In this document: in pieces, positions 8,591 to 19,900 of the stretch
How positions within the stretch are numbered: the stretch's first letter is position 1
Layout: each line of letters begins with the position of its first letter
Assembly (NCBI GenBank): GCA_023667285.1
Contig: JAMPAK010000001.1
Coordinates: 355,140-419,139, forward strand
Length of the DNA stretch: 64,000 nucleotides
Direction of reading: 5' to 3'
DNA from: Muribaculaceae bacterium
Lineage (GTDB): Bacteria > Bacteroidota > Bacteroidia > Bacteroidales > Muribaculaceae
Notes under the pieces: generated by a model
Database searches by the model: none
What the model saw: the letters and a program-made list of their open reading frames with translations, nothing else
What the model was told of the DNA's origin: nothing
Translations under genes and position numbers: made by a program

Positions 8591-9724
8591 TCAGAAGTCA
8601 GTTACGTTCATTGGCATGAGAATCATGGTGAGAACCGTGTCAGGCTTGTCCTCGGAGGGGACAATGACAGCGGGACGCGAGCGGTCTGCCAGACGGAAGA
8701 TGATGTCGTCTGTCCAGATGGCTCCAGCGAGTTCGAGCAGGTAGCTTGACGAGAAGCCTATTATGAGGTCGGTGTCGCCGGTATAGGTTGCGGCGAGTGT
8801 CTCCTCGCCTGATGTGTTATATTCATTGTCGGCTGCCTTGATGGTGAGACGGTCGGGGCTGACGCGGAACTTGATGAGTCCGTGGCCCTCATCGACAAAC
8901 AGACTCACACGACGCACGGCAGTGGTGAATATCTGACGGTTGAGGGTGAGGTCGTAAGGGTTGTTCTTGGGAATCACTCTGTCATACTCGGGGAAGCGGC
9001 CTTTGATGAGGCGGCTCTCGAAGGTGAAGGTGTCGGTCTGGAATGTGACACCTTGGCCGGGGACGAGGGTTACCTTTATCTCATCGTCCTTGGAGAAGAC
9101 TGAGCGGAACACGTTGGTCGACTTGTTTGGCAGGATGAACGAGCCTTCGACTCCGGGCTGGTAGCTGCGGTCCTCAAACTTGACGAGCTTGCGTGTATCG
9201 GTGGCAACATAGACGATGCAGTCAGGCTTGATGTCCCAATAAACACCCATCATCTGGGGGCGGATTGTCTCTGTGCCTGTGGCAAAGGCAGTTGTCTCAA
9301 GGCCGCGGAGTATAGCCGCCCCTTTCATGTTGAGGACAATGTCTTCGTCAGACTCCTGGCGCTCCAGACGGGGATACTCGGCACCGTTGAGCCCCATGAA
9401 GTGATATGAACCGTTGGGATGTGTCATCTCGATGGAGAGAGTGGCGTCGTCGATGTTGAACTGAAGTTCCTGTTCGGGCATCACTCTGAGCAGCTCCACG
9501 ACGCGGCGCGCGTCGATGCAGAACTGACCATCTCCCTCGACATCCATGATGGGGATGCGGCCGCAGAGTGTGTTCTCGCCGTCACACGCGGTGATGGTGA
9601 GAGTAGCGCCCTTGATCTCAAAGAGGAAGTAGTTGAGGATGGTGAGGGCGTTCTTAGCGTTGATGACCTTGCTGACAGATGATGCGAAGGTGTGGAGGGT
9701 CTTGCTCGGAACTGTAAACTTCAT
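8591..9724 (-). CDS. dnaN: DNA polymerase III beta sliding clamp
   Basis: A 377-residue clamp subunit of the replicase. Start 9724 gives MKFTVPSKTL, the normal N-terminus; the frame runs open to 9838 but that stretch contains the promoter (9786-9793). Three clamp domains fit the length. The tail LTMILMPMNVTDF matches the conserved C-terminal (LI)MPM(R/N) hydrophobic motif. It is first in an operon of dnaN, exonuclease, coaBC, DUF4835, recN and rlmB. Confidence 0.95.
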   Translation of the reverse strand: MKFTVPSKTLHTFASSVSKVINAKNALTILNYFLFEIKGATLTITACDGENTLCGRIPIMDVEGDGQFCIDARRVVELLRVMPEQELQFNIDDATLSIEMTHPNGSYHFMGLNGAEYPRLERQESDEDIVLNMKGAAILRGLETTAFATGTETIRPQMMGVYWDIKPDCIVYVATDTRKLVKFEDRSYQPGVEGSFILPNKSTNVFRSVFSKDDEIKVTLVPGQGVTFQTDTFTFESRLIKGRFPEYDRVIPKNNPYDLTLNRQIFTTAVRRVSLFVDEGHGLIKFRVSPDRLTIKAADNEYNTSGEETLAATYTGDTDLIIGFSSSYLLELAGAIWTDDIIFRLADRSRPAVIVPSEDKPDTVLTMILMPMNVTDF

Positions 9725-9785
9725 ATATTCAGTTTGTTTTAGTTTCATTGATTGACGAAGGCCGGGGGTGAGCCATTCTAATCTA

Positions 9786-9793
9786 CAAAGGTA
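9786..9793 (-). promoter_or_regulatory. -7 box (TACCTTTG) for the dnaN operon
   Basis: The minus strand reads TACCTTTG, 62 bases before ATG 9724. The site shares the 9725-9938 intergenic space with the divergent apgM promoter; nothing else is evident there. Confidence 0.7.
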
Positions 9794-9926
9794 AGAATTT
9801 TTTTCGAGATTCCGGAGATTATGACCAAATTTAGTCACCCAAACTACCCTTTGATATAATATGCCTTTCAGCCAGAAAAGATGTAAATTCTTATAGAGAG
9901 TAAGGGTCTGGTGAAGAGTTTTTAGT

Positions 9927-9934
9927 TAACTTTG
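9927..9934 (+). promoter_or_regulatory. -7 box (TAACTTTG) for apgM, nearly on the start codon
   Basis: TAACTTTG ends 4 bases before ATG 9939 (a second ATG is at 9945). With the usual spacing, transcription would begin at or next to the start codon, implying a leaderless or near-leaderless mRNA. Confidence 0.65.
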
Positions 9935-9938
9935 TGTC

Positions 9939-11045
9939 ATGAATATGAAGAAGCTGCTTATAGTCTGTGACGGGATGGACGACAGCCCTCTGGAGTGTCT
10001 GGGGGGGATGACCCCGGGGCAGTATGCACGGACTCCCAACATGGACTTGCTTGAGTCGATGGGGAGTGTGAGGATGATTCAGACAACGCCATGTGGGATG
10101 AATCCAGGGAGTGAGGTGGCCATCACCACGCTCCTTGGCTATGACGCTCGGGTGGTCGCTCAGTCGAGGGCTCCGTTTGAGGCAGCAGGTGTGGGGTATA
10201 TGGCTGCTGATGATGAGCTTTTGCTGAGGTGCAACATCATCGGTGTGTCGGCCGATGGGGTTGTCACGTCACACGACGGAGGTGGCTTCACGGACTCAGA
10301 GGGCCGCATTTTTGTTGACCGGATGGCCGCAGGCATGAAGGATGAGAGAGTCAGGATAATAGCCGGGCAGGACTACAGACACATACTGGCTGTGAGGGGC
10401 GGAAGCAGGGAGATAGTCTGTACTCCGGCCCATGAGATGACAGGACAAAGGATTGCTGACCATCTTGTGAGAGCGGCGGCAGACACCCCATCGCTGATAG
10501 GGGGGATGACTCCGGCAGAGACTGCAACGTTGCTGAACGGATTGATAAAGGAATACGGCATCTGGCCATGGAGCCCCGGCTTCAGGCCTCTTATGGAACC
10601 ACTTGGGGTGAAGGGAGCCGCGGTGACGGCTGTGAATCTGGTGAGAGGGATTGCCCAATACAGTGGTCTGAGACTGATTGAGGTCGCGGGAGCAACGGGG
10701 AAACCTGCCACAAACTATGAGGGTAAGGTTGAGGCTGCGCTTGAGGCTCTTCGGACTGATGACTTCGTGATGCTCCACCTGGAGGGACCGGATGAAGCAT
10801 CACATGCCCGCAATCTTGACGGGAAAATCCGTGCAATCGAGATGATTGACAGCCGAGTGGTCGGTCCGGTTATCGGCAGACTCAGAGAATATGAGACACC
10901 TGTGGGCCTGACCGTGACCCCTGACCACGGCACATCAGTGACCACAGGCTCACATCTCCCCTTTCCCGTCCGAGCCATCAACGCCGTCTTCCAGCATGAA
11001 CTGAAGGGAATAAAGGGTACAGAGCGAGACACAGGGGACCTCTGA
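9939..11045 (+). CDS. apgM: Archaeal-type cofactor-independent phosphoglycerate mutase, divergent and short
   Basis: A 368-residue enzyme interconverting 3- and 2-phosphoglycerate. The visible metal and phosphate ligands are intact: Asp in VCDGMDD, the nucleophile Ser in PGSEVAITTLLGYD, Asp/His in GPDEASHAR, and Asp/His in TPDHGTS with a later His. Relatives are roughly 400 residues. Here a loop before IWPWSPG is missing, and recognisable homology stops near PFPV (about 10970). The last ~25 residues look unrelated and lie antisense to the 3' end of GH43 (96-base overlap). Alternative start 9945. Confidence 0.82.
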   Translation: MNMKKLLIVCDGMDDSPLECLGGMTPGQYARTPNMDLLESMGSVRMIQTTPCGMNPGSEVAITTLLGYDARVVAQSRAPFEAAGVGYMAADDELLLRCNIIGVSADGVVTSHDGGGFTDSEGRIFVDRMAAGMKDERVRIIAGQDYRHILAVRGGSREIVCTPAHEMTGQRIADHLVRAAADTPSLIGGMTPAETATLLNGLIKEYGIWPWSPGFRPLMEPLGVKGAAVTAVNLVRGIAQYSGLRLIEVAGATGKPATNYEGKVEAALEALRTDDFVMLHLEGPDEASHARNLDGKIRAIEMIDSRVVGPVIGRLREYETPVGLTVTPDHGTSVTTGSHLPFPVRAINAVFQHELKGIKGTERDTGDL

Positions 11046-12563
11046 ACTGAAAGTGAGATAGAGTGGATGCTTGCCGCTCAGGCCTGAGAGCGAGAGGGGG
11101 ATGGAAACCTGCTGACGTGTCCGAGCCATCGAGGATGAGAGTTCAATGGAACCTACCGGCTGAGGCTCACCTTTCCAAGGGGCTGTGGTGTAGACTCTGA
11201 TGATCCCGTCAATCCCTTCAGGAATCAGGTCGAGGATCAGAGACACATTTTTCTTTCCGGCGAGAGGCCGGAAGTTGAAATATTTGTAGCCCAGTATGGA
11301 GCCGTTGGTGTTGTTGACCACAGGGCTGACGTTTATCGAATCGTTATATGGGTCGTCCACCTTGTGGTCATCAATATAGACCGGAGGGAAGTATGGGCCG
11401 GTATAATGCACCTTGGGGTATTTCTGCACTGCAGGCTCGGGGCCTGTGAAATGAGACGCTATGGCTGCGGGATAGCGTCGCAGGGGGTTGAGTCCGGAGG
11501 TCTCAAATCCCTCCGAGGTATATTCTGCCTCGCTTATCATTACCTTTCCACCTGGACCCTCCTCGACAGAGACCTCGATGGGTGCCACCATGGCCTGGCG
11601 GGAATATTCATTGACCCCGCTCTGGCGATGATAGAACACATACCACCGGCCGTTGACCTCTATGATGCTGCCGTGGGTGTTGCCGTTAGGAGTGGCGGTC
11701 ACCATAGGGTTGCCCGTAGCATCAGTGTCGCGTCCACGCCCATCGATGATGGTTCCGCCGTATGTGTATGGGCCTAGGGGCGAGTCGCTGTAGGCATAAG
11801 CCAGGGTGTAGTTCGATGCAGGAAGACCAAAATCGCCTGGAGCCGACCAACGGCTGTAGACCAATACATACTTATCCTTGACCTTACGGATGGATGATGC
11901 CTCATAGAAGCGGAACTGTCCGTCGTCGCTTCGGCTCGATATGAGCCCATCTACAACCTCTGTGCCGGGCTTGACGGTCGACATGGTGGAGGGATCAATC
12001 TCAGCGGCCATTGAGCGGTCGAAACCCCAGTAGCCATACACGCGGCCATCATCATCGGCCAGGACCGCAGGGTCAAACCGGAAGACGCCATCGGTCTTCG
12101 TGGAATCCTCCTTGCTCCAGTTTATCACCTCAAAGGGGCCGTCAGGACGCGAAGCGCGGGCCACCATGCCGTTGCGGCCTCCCACCTGATTGTTGGGGTA
12201 GAGATAATACTCCTTCGATCCGTCTGAGCGAGTGAGCTCGGCGACATCCGGGGCATAGAGGACATCAGACTTGCCGTCGGGAGAAGAGACCTTGAAAATC
12301 ACACCGTCATATCGCCATGCATCAAGTGAGTCTGTCTGGGCTGACCACACCACGAGGTCCGTGCCGCAATATTGTGTGCGCAGCATGTCGTGGGAGCCAT
12401 AGAGATACAGACGCTTGCGGCCTGGATTGTCGGGGTCATCGAAGATATGAGGCTCGCCGTCTGGGATGTGCTCCCATAGAGGGAGGAACGGGTTGGCAGC
12501 GTCCGCTGAGATGGCTGAGACAGTGGCGAGGGCGAGGACCAGAAGTTTTTGCATGGTTCTCAT
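10950..12563 (-). CDS. Exported glycoside hydrolase family 43 with C-terminal binding-module-like domain
   Basis: A 537-residue exported enzyme (signal peptide about 1-22; ATG at 12563 or 12554). The five-bladed propeller carries the GH43 acidic residues: an Asp in HIFDDPDNPG (42-44 region), Asp164 in FRFDPAVL and Glu221 in FYEASS, with HGSIIEVNGRWYVFYH later. Residues about 400-525 resemble a CBM6-like beta-sandwich (HPLYLTF). The likely substrate is arabinan, xylan or pectic side chain. It starts 7 bases after the GH28 gene. Its 3' end overlaps apgM antisense. Confidence 0.88.
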   Translation of the reverse strand: MRTMQKLLVLALATVSAISADAANPFLPLWEHIPDGEPHIFDDPDNPGRKRLYLYGSHDMLRTQYCGTDLVVWSAQTDSLDAWRYDGVIFKVSSPDGKSDVLYAPDVAELTRSDGSKEYYLYPNNQVGGRNGMVARASRPDGPFEVINWSKEDSTKTDGVFRFDPAVLADDDGRVYGYWGFDRSMAAEIDPSTMSTVKPGTEVVDGLISSRSDDGQFRFYEASSIRKVKDKYVLVYSRWSAPGDFGLPASNYTLAYAYSDSPLGPYTYGGTIIDGRGRDTDATGNPMVTATPNGNTHGSIIEVNGRWYVFYHRQSGVNEYSRQAMVAPIEVSVEEGPGGKVMISEAEYTSEGFETSGLNPLRRYPAAIASHFTGPEPAVQKYPKVHYTGPYFPPVYIDDHKVDDPYNDSINVSPVVNNTNGSILGYKYFNFRPLAGKKNVSLILDLIPEGIDGIIRVYTTAPWKGEPQPVGSIELSSSMARTRQQVSIPLSLSGLSGKHPLYLTFSSEVPCVSLCTLYSLQFMLEDGVDGSDGKGEM

Positions 12564-12570
12564 GGTTCCA

Positions 12571-13929
12571 TCAATCTACCTGCACAAGACCCGGGGAATC
12601 TGAGGAGACTATGACCGGACGGGCATCAGGAGCTGAGGGGATAACACGGAGATTGCGGAAGGTGACACCCTCTGTGTGGTTGAGCCAGAAACCTTGAGCC
12701 GGGAGAATGCCCCACATTGTCGACTCAGGATATTCCTTGAGTTTCTCATCTGTCGGAGCCGGGGTCTCCCCTACTCCGCCTGCATGGCGGATGGTGATGT
12801 TGCGCAACTCGACGTCGCGCACCGGATGGCCGGCCACACCTGTGATGGAACTTCCGCCTGGGCCAGCCTCATCAATCATGATGTCGTGGAGAAGCACACC
12901 TGAGATTGAACCGATTTTCTCGACGGGGACATCGGGCGAATATGCACGGGCGCGGTCGGCGAGACGGATGAAGATGGGGCATTGTGTGCCGCGGATTGTG
13001 ACATCGGCGATATCGATGTTTGTCATGGTGCCACCGTCGACAATCTCGAGGGATATGGCCGAGTGGCCTATCCCACCCTCATAGCCGAAGAACTGGGTGG
13101 ACTGGTCGGCCGAGGGCTTGACGGTGACTCCGCGCACGATGATGTTGCGGAATCCACCATTGGTCTCAGTGCCGAGCTTGATGGCATTGCAGTGTGAGGA
13201 GACAGTGCAGTTAGATATGACCACATCCTCACAAAGGCGAGGAGAGGTGGATTTGAGGGTTATGGCATCGTCGTCAGAGTCGGCTATCATGTCGCTCACC
13301 ACTACGTCGTGACAGCCATCGAGGTCGAGGGCATCGTTGTTGTAGTTGTTGCGGTTGTAGACAGTGATCCCCTGAATCCTGACGCGGTCGCAGGCCAGGT
13401 AATGCTGCATCCAGCATCCGGAATTGCGCAGAGTCACGCCGCTGACGGTGACGTCGCTGCATTGAATGAATCTCAGCAGGTGAGGGCGTGTGATTCCCTC
13501 GTCGTTCCATGAGAGTTTTGGGAACGCCGCTCCACGGCCGTCGATGACACCAAGGCCAGTGATGGAGACATGGGAGGCAGAGTCGGCATAGATGAGCTGG
13601 ATTGTGGGTGTATGTGTGCGCAGGGAGACATATGAAGTCTTTACAGGGGTGTAGTCCTTGATGTCTGTTGAGCCATAGAGGGTGGCGCCGCTCTGAAGCG
13701 AGAGTTCCACACCACTTTTCAGGAATATGCTTCCGGTCTTGAAACTTCCGGATGGGACAAGCACAGTCCCGCCACCCTGCGAGGCACATGTGTCGATAGC
13801 CTTCTGAATGGCCAGGGTTGATAGACGGGTAGTGTCTGAGACGGCTCCATAGTCCACTATATTGTGGATAGTTGCAGAGGCCGAGGCACACGATGCGCCA
13901 AGGAGAAGCGTGAGGAAGAAATTTTTCAT
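12571..13929 (-). CDS. Exported glycoside hydrolase family 28 (polygalacturonase-like)
   Basis: A 452-residue right-handed beta-helix enzyme with a signal peptide (about 1-19). GH28 features are IVDYGAVSD at the mature N-terminus, NNDALDLDGC (NxD position), DSDDDAITLK (the DD pair) and CNAIKLGTETNGGF in place of the classical GHG stretch, as in exo-acting or rhamnogalacturonan-type members. Its ATG overlaps the sprA stop by four bases (ATGA), so it is translationally coupled to a secretion gene, an unusual setting for a pectinase. Confidence 0.9.
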   Translation of the reverse strand: MKNFFLTLLLGASCASASATIHNIVDYGAVSDTTRLSTLAIQKAIDTCASQGGGTVLVPSGSFKTGSIFLKSGVELSLQSGATLYGSTDIKDYTPVKTSYVSLRTHTPTIQLIYADSASHVSITGLGVIDGRGAAFPKLSWNDEGITRPHLLRFIQCSDVTVSGVTLRNSGCWMQHYLACDRVRIQGITVYNRNNYNNDALDLDGCHDVVVSDMIADSDDDAITLKSTSPRLCEDVVISNCTVSSHCNAIKLGTETNGGFRNIIVRGVTVKPSADQSTQFFGYEGGIGHSAISLEIVDGGTMTNIDIADVTIRGTQCPIFIRLADRARAYSPDVPVEKIGSISGVLLHDIMIDEAGPGGSSITGVAGHPVRDVELRNITIRHAGGVGETPAPTDEKLKEYPESTMWGILPAQGFWLNHTEGVTFRNLRVIPSAPDARPVIVSSDSPGLVQVD

Positions 13930-16900
13930 CGGGCTAACGAGAGATTAAGGTTGATGCCGAAAGAGGTATTAGTTGTTGGATAAGATGTTGAGGAGACTAT
14001 GGGAGTGTTGATCTGATGGTCAAAGAAGGCACCTATGGTGAGACGGCGCGACATCACATAGTTTGCAGCGAGATTGAAGTTGATGGTTCGTGTCCCGGAG
14101 GTTGCCTGGGTGTATGCTGTCTCGATGCGGCGTATGAGTGCCTGTGTCTCTGCAATGGAGAAGTCGCCGTTGAGGGTGAGGTCGTTTGAGATGCCCTGCC
14201 CGCTCCCCTTCATCTTGAGGACAGTGTTGAAGCCCACAATCTTATATCCGACGCCCACTGTGATGCCACGCTGGTTTGCCTCGACGACCTGTCCGGCCGA
14301 GGTATTGAGTGTGAGTGTGCGCGAGTCGCGATACTCTGCCGAGAATGTCATCTCATTCTTGAGTGTTACAGCAGCACCGATGAGGGGGGCAAACTTCTCA
14401 GTGATGGCCACAGAGGAGATATTGTAGGGGGAGGATGGGACAGGCTCACCGGTGGCCTCGTTGAGGGCGAAGCCAAGCTTGGAGCTACCCTCAGCCGGGA
14501 GCCAGTTGAGGAATGATGAGTAGGAGCCCACACTGTATGTGCACTGATAGGCATGGCTCAGGGTGAAACTCTTGAATATGTTGCGGAGATTGCCCATGTA
14601 GAGAAGTCCATCATAGGTGACACGCCAGTTGGGGAGGGCGGCCGCAAACGATGGGAACGGGTCGAGATACTGCTTGTGAGGGTCTCGTCCTGAGTATGCT
14701 GCAATGAATGCCGGAATAAGCACATCTGAGCTGGTCTGAGGAATAGCGCCCACCTGAGGATTGAAAGGATTGCCAGCATTGATGTTTCCATCCATGAAGC
14801 CTCCCTGTGGATAGTTGAGACCGATATACTGATTCTGTATCCGCTCTGCCATCACAGGGATATATGAGAGGAACTTATCGAAGGCTTCAGACTGATATCC
14901 GTTCTCAGGCTTGAAATGCTTGAGGGCGGTTTTCAACGCGACATGGGTCTTCGTATAGGATCCGGCCAGCGTGGTGGGCATGTTGTCATACATGAACTGG
15001 ATGGATCGTGTGCGGTTCTCAGTGCGGTTTGTGGTGAGGACAATCTTCAAGCCCTTTATTGGCTCGACGGTCAGCTCGATGTTGAGTTCGTTCGTGCGAG
15101 CGAAGTTTGCCGGGGAGGTCTGTCCATCGTCAGTGATGAGCCACCCACGGCTAAGGGCTTTGTCTATATAGTCGTCTCCGGCGAAACCAAACGCGAAATC
15201 AAGACCTGGGGCCATCGGACCGGCGCTGTGGGTCTGACCGAAAATATTGCCGATCTCCGGGCGGAAGAGGGGGATGGACATAGAGCGTGTGTTGCGGTAG
15301 CGCACAGCCAGGGAGCGCGGCGACATGACGAAACGCGCGCTATAGTCGCGGATCTCATGCCATAGCGACCGCTTTTCATTGAGAATCTCCTCTATGGTGA
15401 GTTTGATGTTCTGGTTGCCCCTCGTCAGCACCTCGATGGTGTTAGGGTCGACAACCCTGTGGGTGATCTTAAATGGATTGCCGGCATCATCGAGCGCCAC
15501 AATCTTGACCTTGGAGTTTCGCAGGTTATGCTTGACCGTCAGGGTTGTGTCTGGCTTGAGAGTGAATGTACGCTCATACTTCTTGGGCTTCGGCTTAGTC
15601 ACCGGGCCTTTCTTGGCGGCAAAGCGCTGGTTGATCTCCTTGGTGTATTTAAATTTGTTGTAGAGGGTCTCGAAGTTGATGCGCCCGTCAGTGTTGAAGG
15701 CAGCCTGATTAGCAATCGAGTTACCCATGGAGATGCCGTCCACTTCAGAACCGCGGTCCCAACGGTATGTGGCGTTATAGCTTGCGTTGGCTGTGATCCA
15801 ATCGAGGATAGGGATTCTGTTGAACGGCGCGCGATAAGATGCCACGAACGACTGGTTGTAGCTCCATGGTGTACCCATCGACAAGAGGCTCTGGAGGACA
15901 GTATCCTTCCACTCCTTATATTTGTCAGGGAAGAGTTTCTTGTTGACGGCTCCCATTGTCTCCTCGATGCGCGCGGATGTGTTGGAGTTGAAGTTCATGG
16001 TCAGGGACTTTGTCAGGTTCCAGGTGAGTGCAAACTGACGGTCCCAGATGAAGTTCTTGCTCACGGAGACCGGGAGCTGGAAGTCGACATCGGTCTCCGA
16101 GCGTGTCTGGAGCTCGTAGTAGTAGCGCGAGATGGTGGTGAGGAACGAGATGTTGGTGGGGAGATAGTTGAACTCCCATTCCCGCAGGAAGCGGAGGTTC
16201 TTGTTCTTTGAGTCGAACAGGGTCAGGAATGGGCGCACACCCTTGTTGTAAGGCGTATAGGAGTATTGCAGAGAGCCACGGTAGTCGTTGGTGTTCTCAT
16301 ACTCAGTGGTGGGGTCTGTGTGAGACTGTTTGTTAAATGAGAAGTTCAGTGTGAAGTTGGCCGGATCCCAGGGCATGGGGTTCTTTGACTTCACATCAAA
16401 CTTGAGTCCTGAGATGGAGAAACTCTTGACGGTGGTACGCTCTACGGCAAACGCCTCGATGGAGTCGCGCTGATGCTGGTTCACACAGTCATCAAGTGCA
16501 TCCTTTAGTTTGACATCCTGGTCGAGCGGATTGTAGAGGGGTGTTGTCTTTTCCTTTGAGACAGAATAGTAGATGGGAGCACGGAGTTTGGCCTTCTCGG
16601 GGAGGAAACGTCCGGCATCGACCTGCATGGCGAAGTTATATTGCTCGTAGTCGTCCATGCGGCGGGAGTTGAGAGCCTGGTCCACGGAGCCGAAACCGGC
16701 GGTCTCGATATGGGCTCCGAAATTGAGTGTGGCGATATCTGAGACACCGAGGTTGACTGTACCCTTGGCAGCCCATCCGCCTGAGTTGTTGAAGTCTGTA
16801 ACCTTGAGTTCGTTGAGCCATACGATGCCATCCTTGGCTGTGGGAGAATTGTTGCGCACGCCCACCAGGAGGACTCTCACCTCAGAGAGAGAGGGATTTC

Positions 16901-19900
16901 CCATCACGGTGATGCGGTTGCGCTCGTTGGCAGGGTCACGCGAAGTGAACGGCACGGCAAAGCCCACTCCCGGCTGCTGCTCGTTTCGGGCGCGGTTGCG
17001 CTCCTTCTTCAGGTCCACGAGAGTCTGGAGGTCGAAGTTCAGATAGTTGTTGCGCGGCCATACCTCCCAACGGCCGGAAGCGTCGTCCGAATAATGGCCC
17101 GGTGGAGTGAGGTCAAGAGGCACCTCGTACTCATAGTAGTTGCTCTTGACGTCCGAGCCGAGACGGATGAACACCGAGATCTCGCCGGACCGCAGGTTTG
17201 TGAGGTCGTCGATGAGTTTCTCAGCATGCACCCACATCTGCATGCGCTTGTAATTGCGTAGGTCAAGGATGGTATTGCGGTAGACAGCACGGGCATCACC
17301 GGCCTGCAGGCCGACAACCTTGAGTGCCATCGACTGCTCGTTGAGCTGAAGGATCTGGCTCTGGCCGGGATCCTGGATTCGGGTGACACCGGGTGGGAGC
17401 ACATAGTTGACCGGCTCACGGTCAGCGTTTTCCTCGATGTTGACCACTGAGATGTCGAGCTGACCCTCAGCCGGAGTGTCGCCACGGGTGTTGAGATTGA
17501 AGTCGTAGGGGCGCCACTCACCCTTGACCAGCTCGAGGGTGGCGAAGCGCAGGTGTGTCGGAGCCTTAAACCCGGTCATGAACATGCGGGCAAAACGGAT
17601 GGTGGAGAAATCAGTGATGTTTCCGACCACCTTCTGATAGTCGCTCAATGGTATCTTGAACTGATACCACACCACCTCCTGGGTTGAGCCGTCGTGATTG
17701 GCCACGATGCTCACCTGCTTGTCGGTGATATAGTTCTTTCCCACCTCGAGATCCTCAGGACGTATGGAGACCTTATATTGGAAATAGCGCTCATACTCAT
17801 TGAGTGTGTTGTCCTGGTTGATATCCTCGACATCAGGGAGCGAGCGCGACGACTGGTAGAGGGGATCCGGAGCATCATCTGGCGATAGAGAGTTGCCCTC
17901 CACGCCATTGTAGCGCTTGTAGCGCTCCAGCACTCCGAGTCGCTGCTCATCATAGTCGTATCCGCGGAAGAAGTGATAGTTGTCGCCCGCGGGGTCGTTG
18001 AAGGGGGAGAAAGCATCCTCCATCATTTCGGCCAGAGCCTCGGGAGCCAGTTTGGCACGGAGCTGGTCGAGATATCGGCCATAGGATGAGAAGGTGAACT
18101 CATCGTCGTTGCGCAGACCGTCGAGGCCCACATCCTGGATGGGACGCGAGCTGGTGCCGTTGTCAAACGCATATGTCAGTGAATTCTGGCGCGAGACACG
18201 GCCCCAGACAGTGCTGTCCATATACTGCTCGTTGCCGTCCACAGGGATGCCGTTCTCATAACTCTTCAGACCATCCTTGAGGATATCCTCGCTGATCTCG
18301 CCAAAGTTGAGATATAGGTCGCCACCCTCCAGATTGTCAGCATCGGGGTCAAGGAAGGGGGAAAGCATCCAGAACTGGACATACTCGATGTTTGAAGTCT
18401 CGAAATTTGTATTGTCCATCTTGCGCATGATGCCACCCCAGCGTTTCTCGGGACGCAGCAGATTGCCCCGGTCGTCAATCTCTGTGGCGTCGAGATTGTA
18501 GGGGCCACGCTCTGAGGGATAGAATGAGAGGTTGAGGGTCTGGATGGTGTTTGACTCCCCATATGCCAACTGACGGCCGGGGAATATCTCACGCGAAGTG
18601 ACCTCGCGGATGTACGGGTTGTTCATCTGCTTGGGGTCTGCCTTGATGTAGCCGGGACACATTGAGGAGTTGCGCGCAGTGAACATGCGGTCGATGAAAT
18701 ACCAGTTGAGGAGGGCGCGGTTCTTGCCGTAGGCCACATCGTTGGAAAGGGCGGCCTCAGGGAAGAGCGCATCGGCCGAAGGGTCGTAAGGCGTAGAGGC
18801 CAGGAACCATGAATAGGGTGACCGCAGGTCTATGCCTATCTGGGTCGACTCGAAGTCGTCGATATAACTTGAGCCCTTGTTGGAGCCTGACTTCTGTGCG
18901 TGGGGGATGAGTTGGGCAAATTCGGCCTGGAGGCTGAGGGTGGATGGAGAGAGGGCATTGACTGTGGGTATCTTGTTGAGAAGATTGGTGAGCCACATGA
19001 AGCGGGTGTTATACTGGGTGTTGAGTCCCCACATGGTGTTGTTGACCACCTCATCGCCAATATTGACCTTCTCCGTGAGCGATTTCTCAGAGAAGTGCAT
19101 GATAGTGGCGCCCACGTTGAAGTCTTTGTTGAACTTATAGTTGAGGTCGAGGCCCACGAGTGTCTTGCGCTGTGTCGAGAAGAGTGATTGGTTCTCGAGG
19201 GTGACGGAGATGCTCTGTCCTGAGTCGATGATGCTCTGGTTTGTGATGGTGACGATGCCCATGGCATAGTCGACGGTATAGTCAGAGTTCTCTGTCAGCG
19301 TGACACCTCCGGCCGTCACTATGACGGAGCCGCGGGGGACGTTCATGGCGTTGAGACGGATCTGGGAGCCTGACGATGCCTGATATTTTCCCTCGAGGGT
19401 AAATTTGTTCTTGTCTGCAAACTGGCGCGCCACGACGATAGTGGAGTCGTAGAGTTCCTGGTAGACGTATTGCTTTGCTATCTCAGGATTTCCGATTTTC
19501 TCAGCGAGATGCTGTCCGAAAGGCTCCACTACCGGGAATATCACCTTGCCCTGGGCGGCGAGAATCGTGTAGCCCTCGATGAAGTCAAAGAATCCATCGG
19601 GGTTTGAATTCTCGTTGGTGTCGATGCGGTCTAGGTTCATCACCTGGAGCAGCGGGAGATTTGAGATGGAGGGGATGGGGAGATAGCTGATCTCTGTTCC
19701 GGTTGTATCGCTCAGATACTTGATGTTGAGGCGGAAATTCTGTTTCTGCACCTGATATGCCCCGAGCGAGTAGACATTCTTCATCATGAGGTCCCACATG
19801 GGGAGACGTGTGTCTATCGTGGTCGACTTGAGCATCTTGAGATAGAGCGACTGGTCTGTGGTTGTGATATCGGCCGAGAACTCACCCACCTGATAGACCT

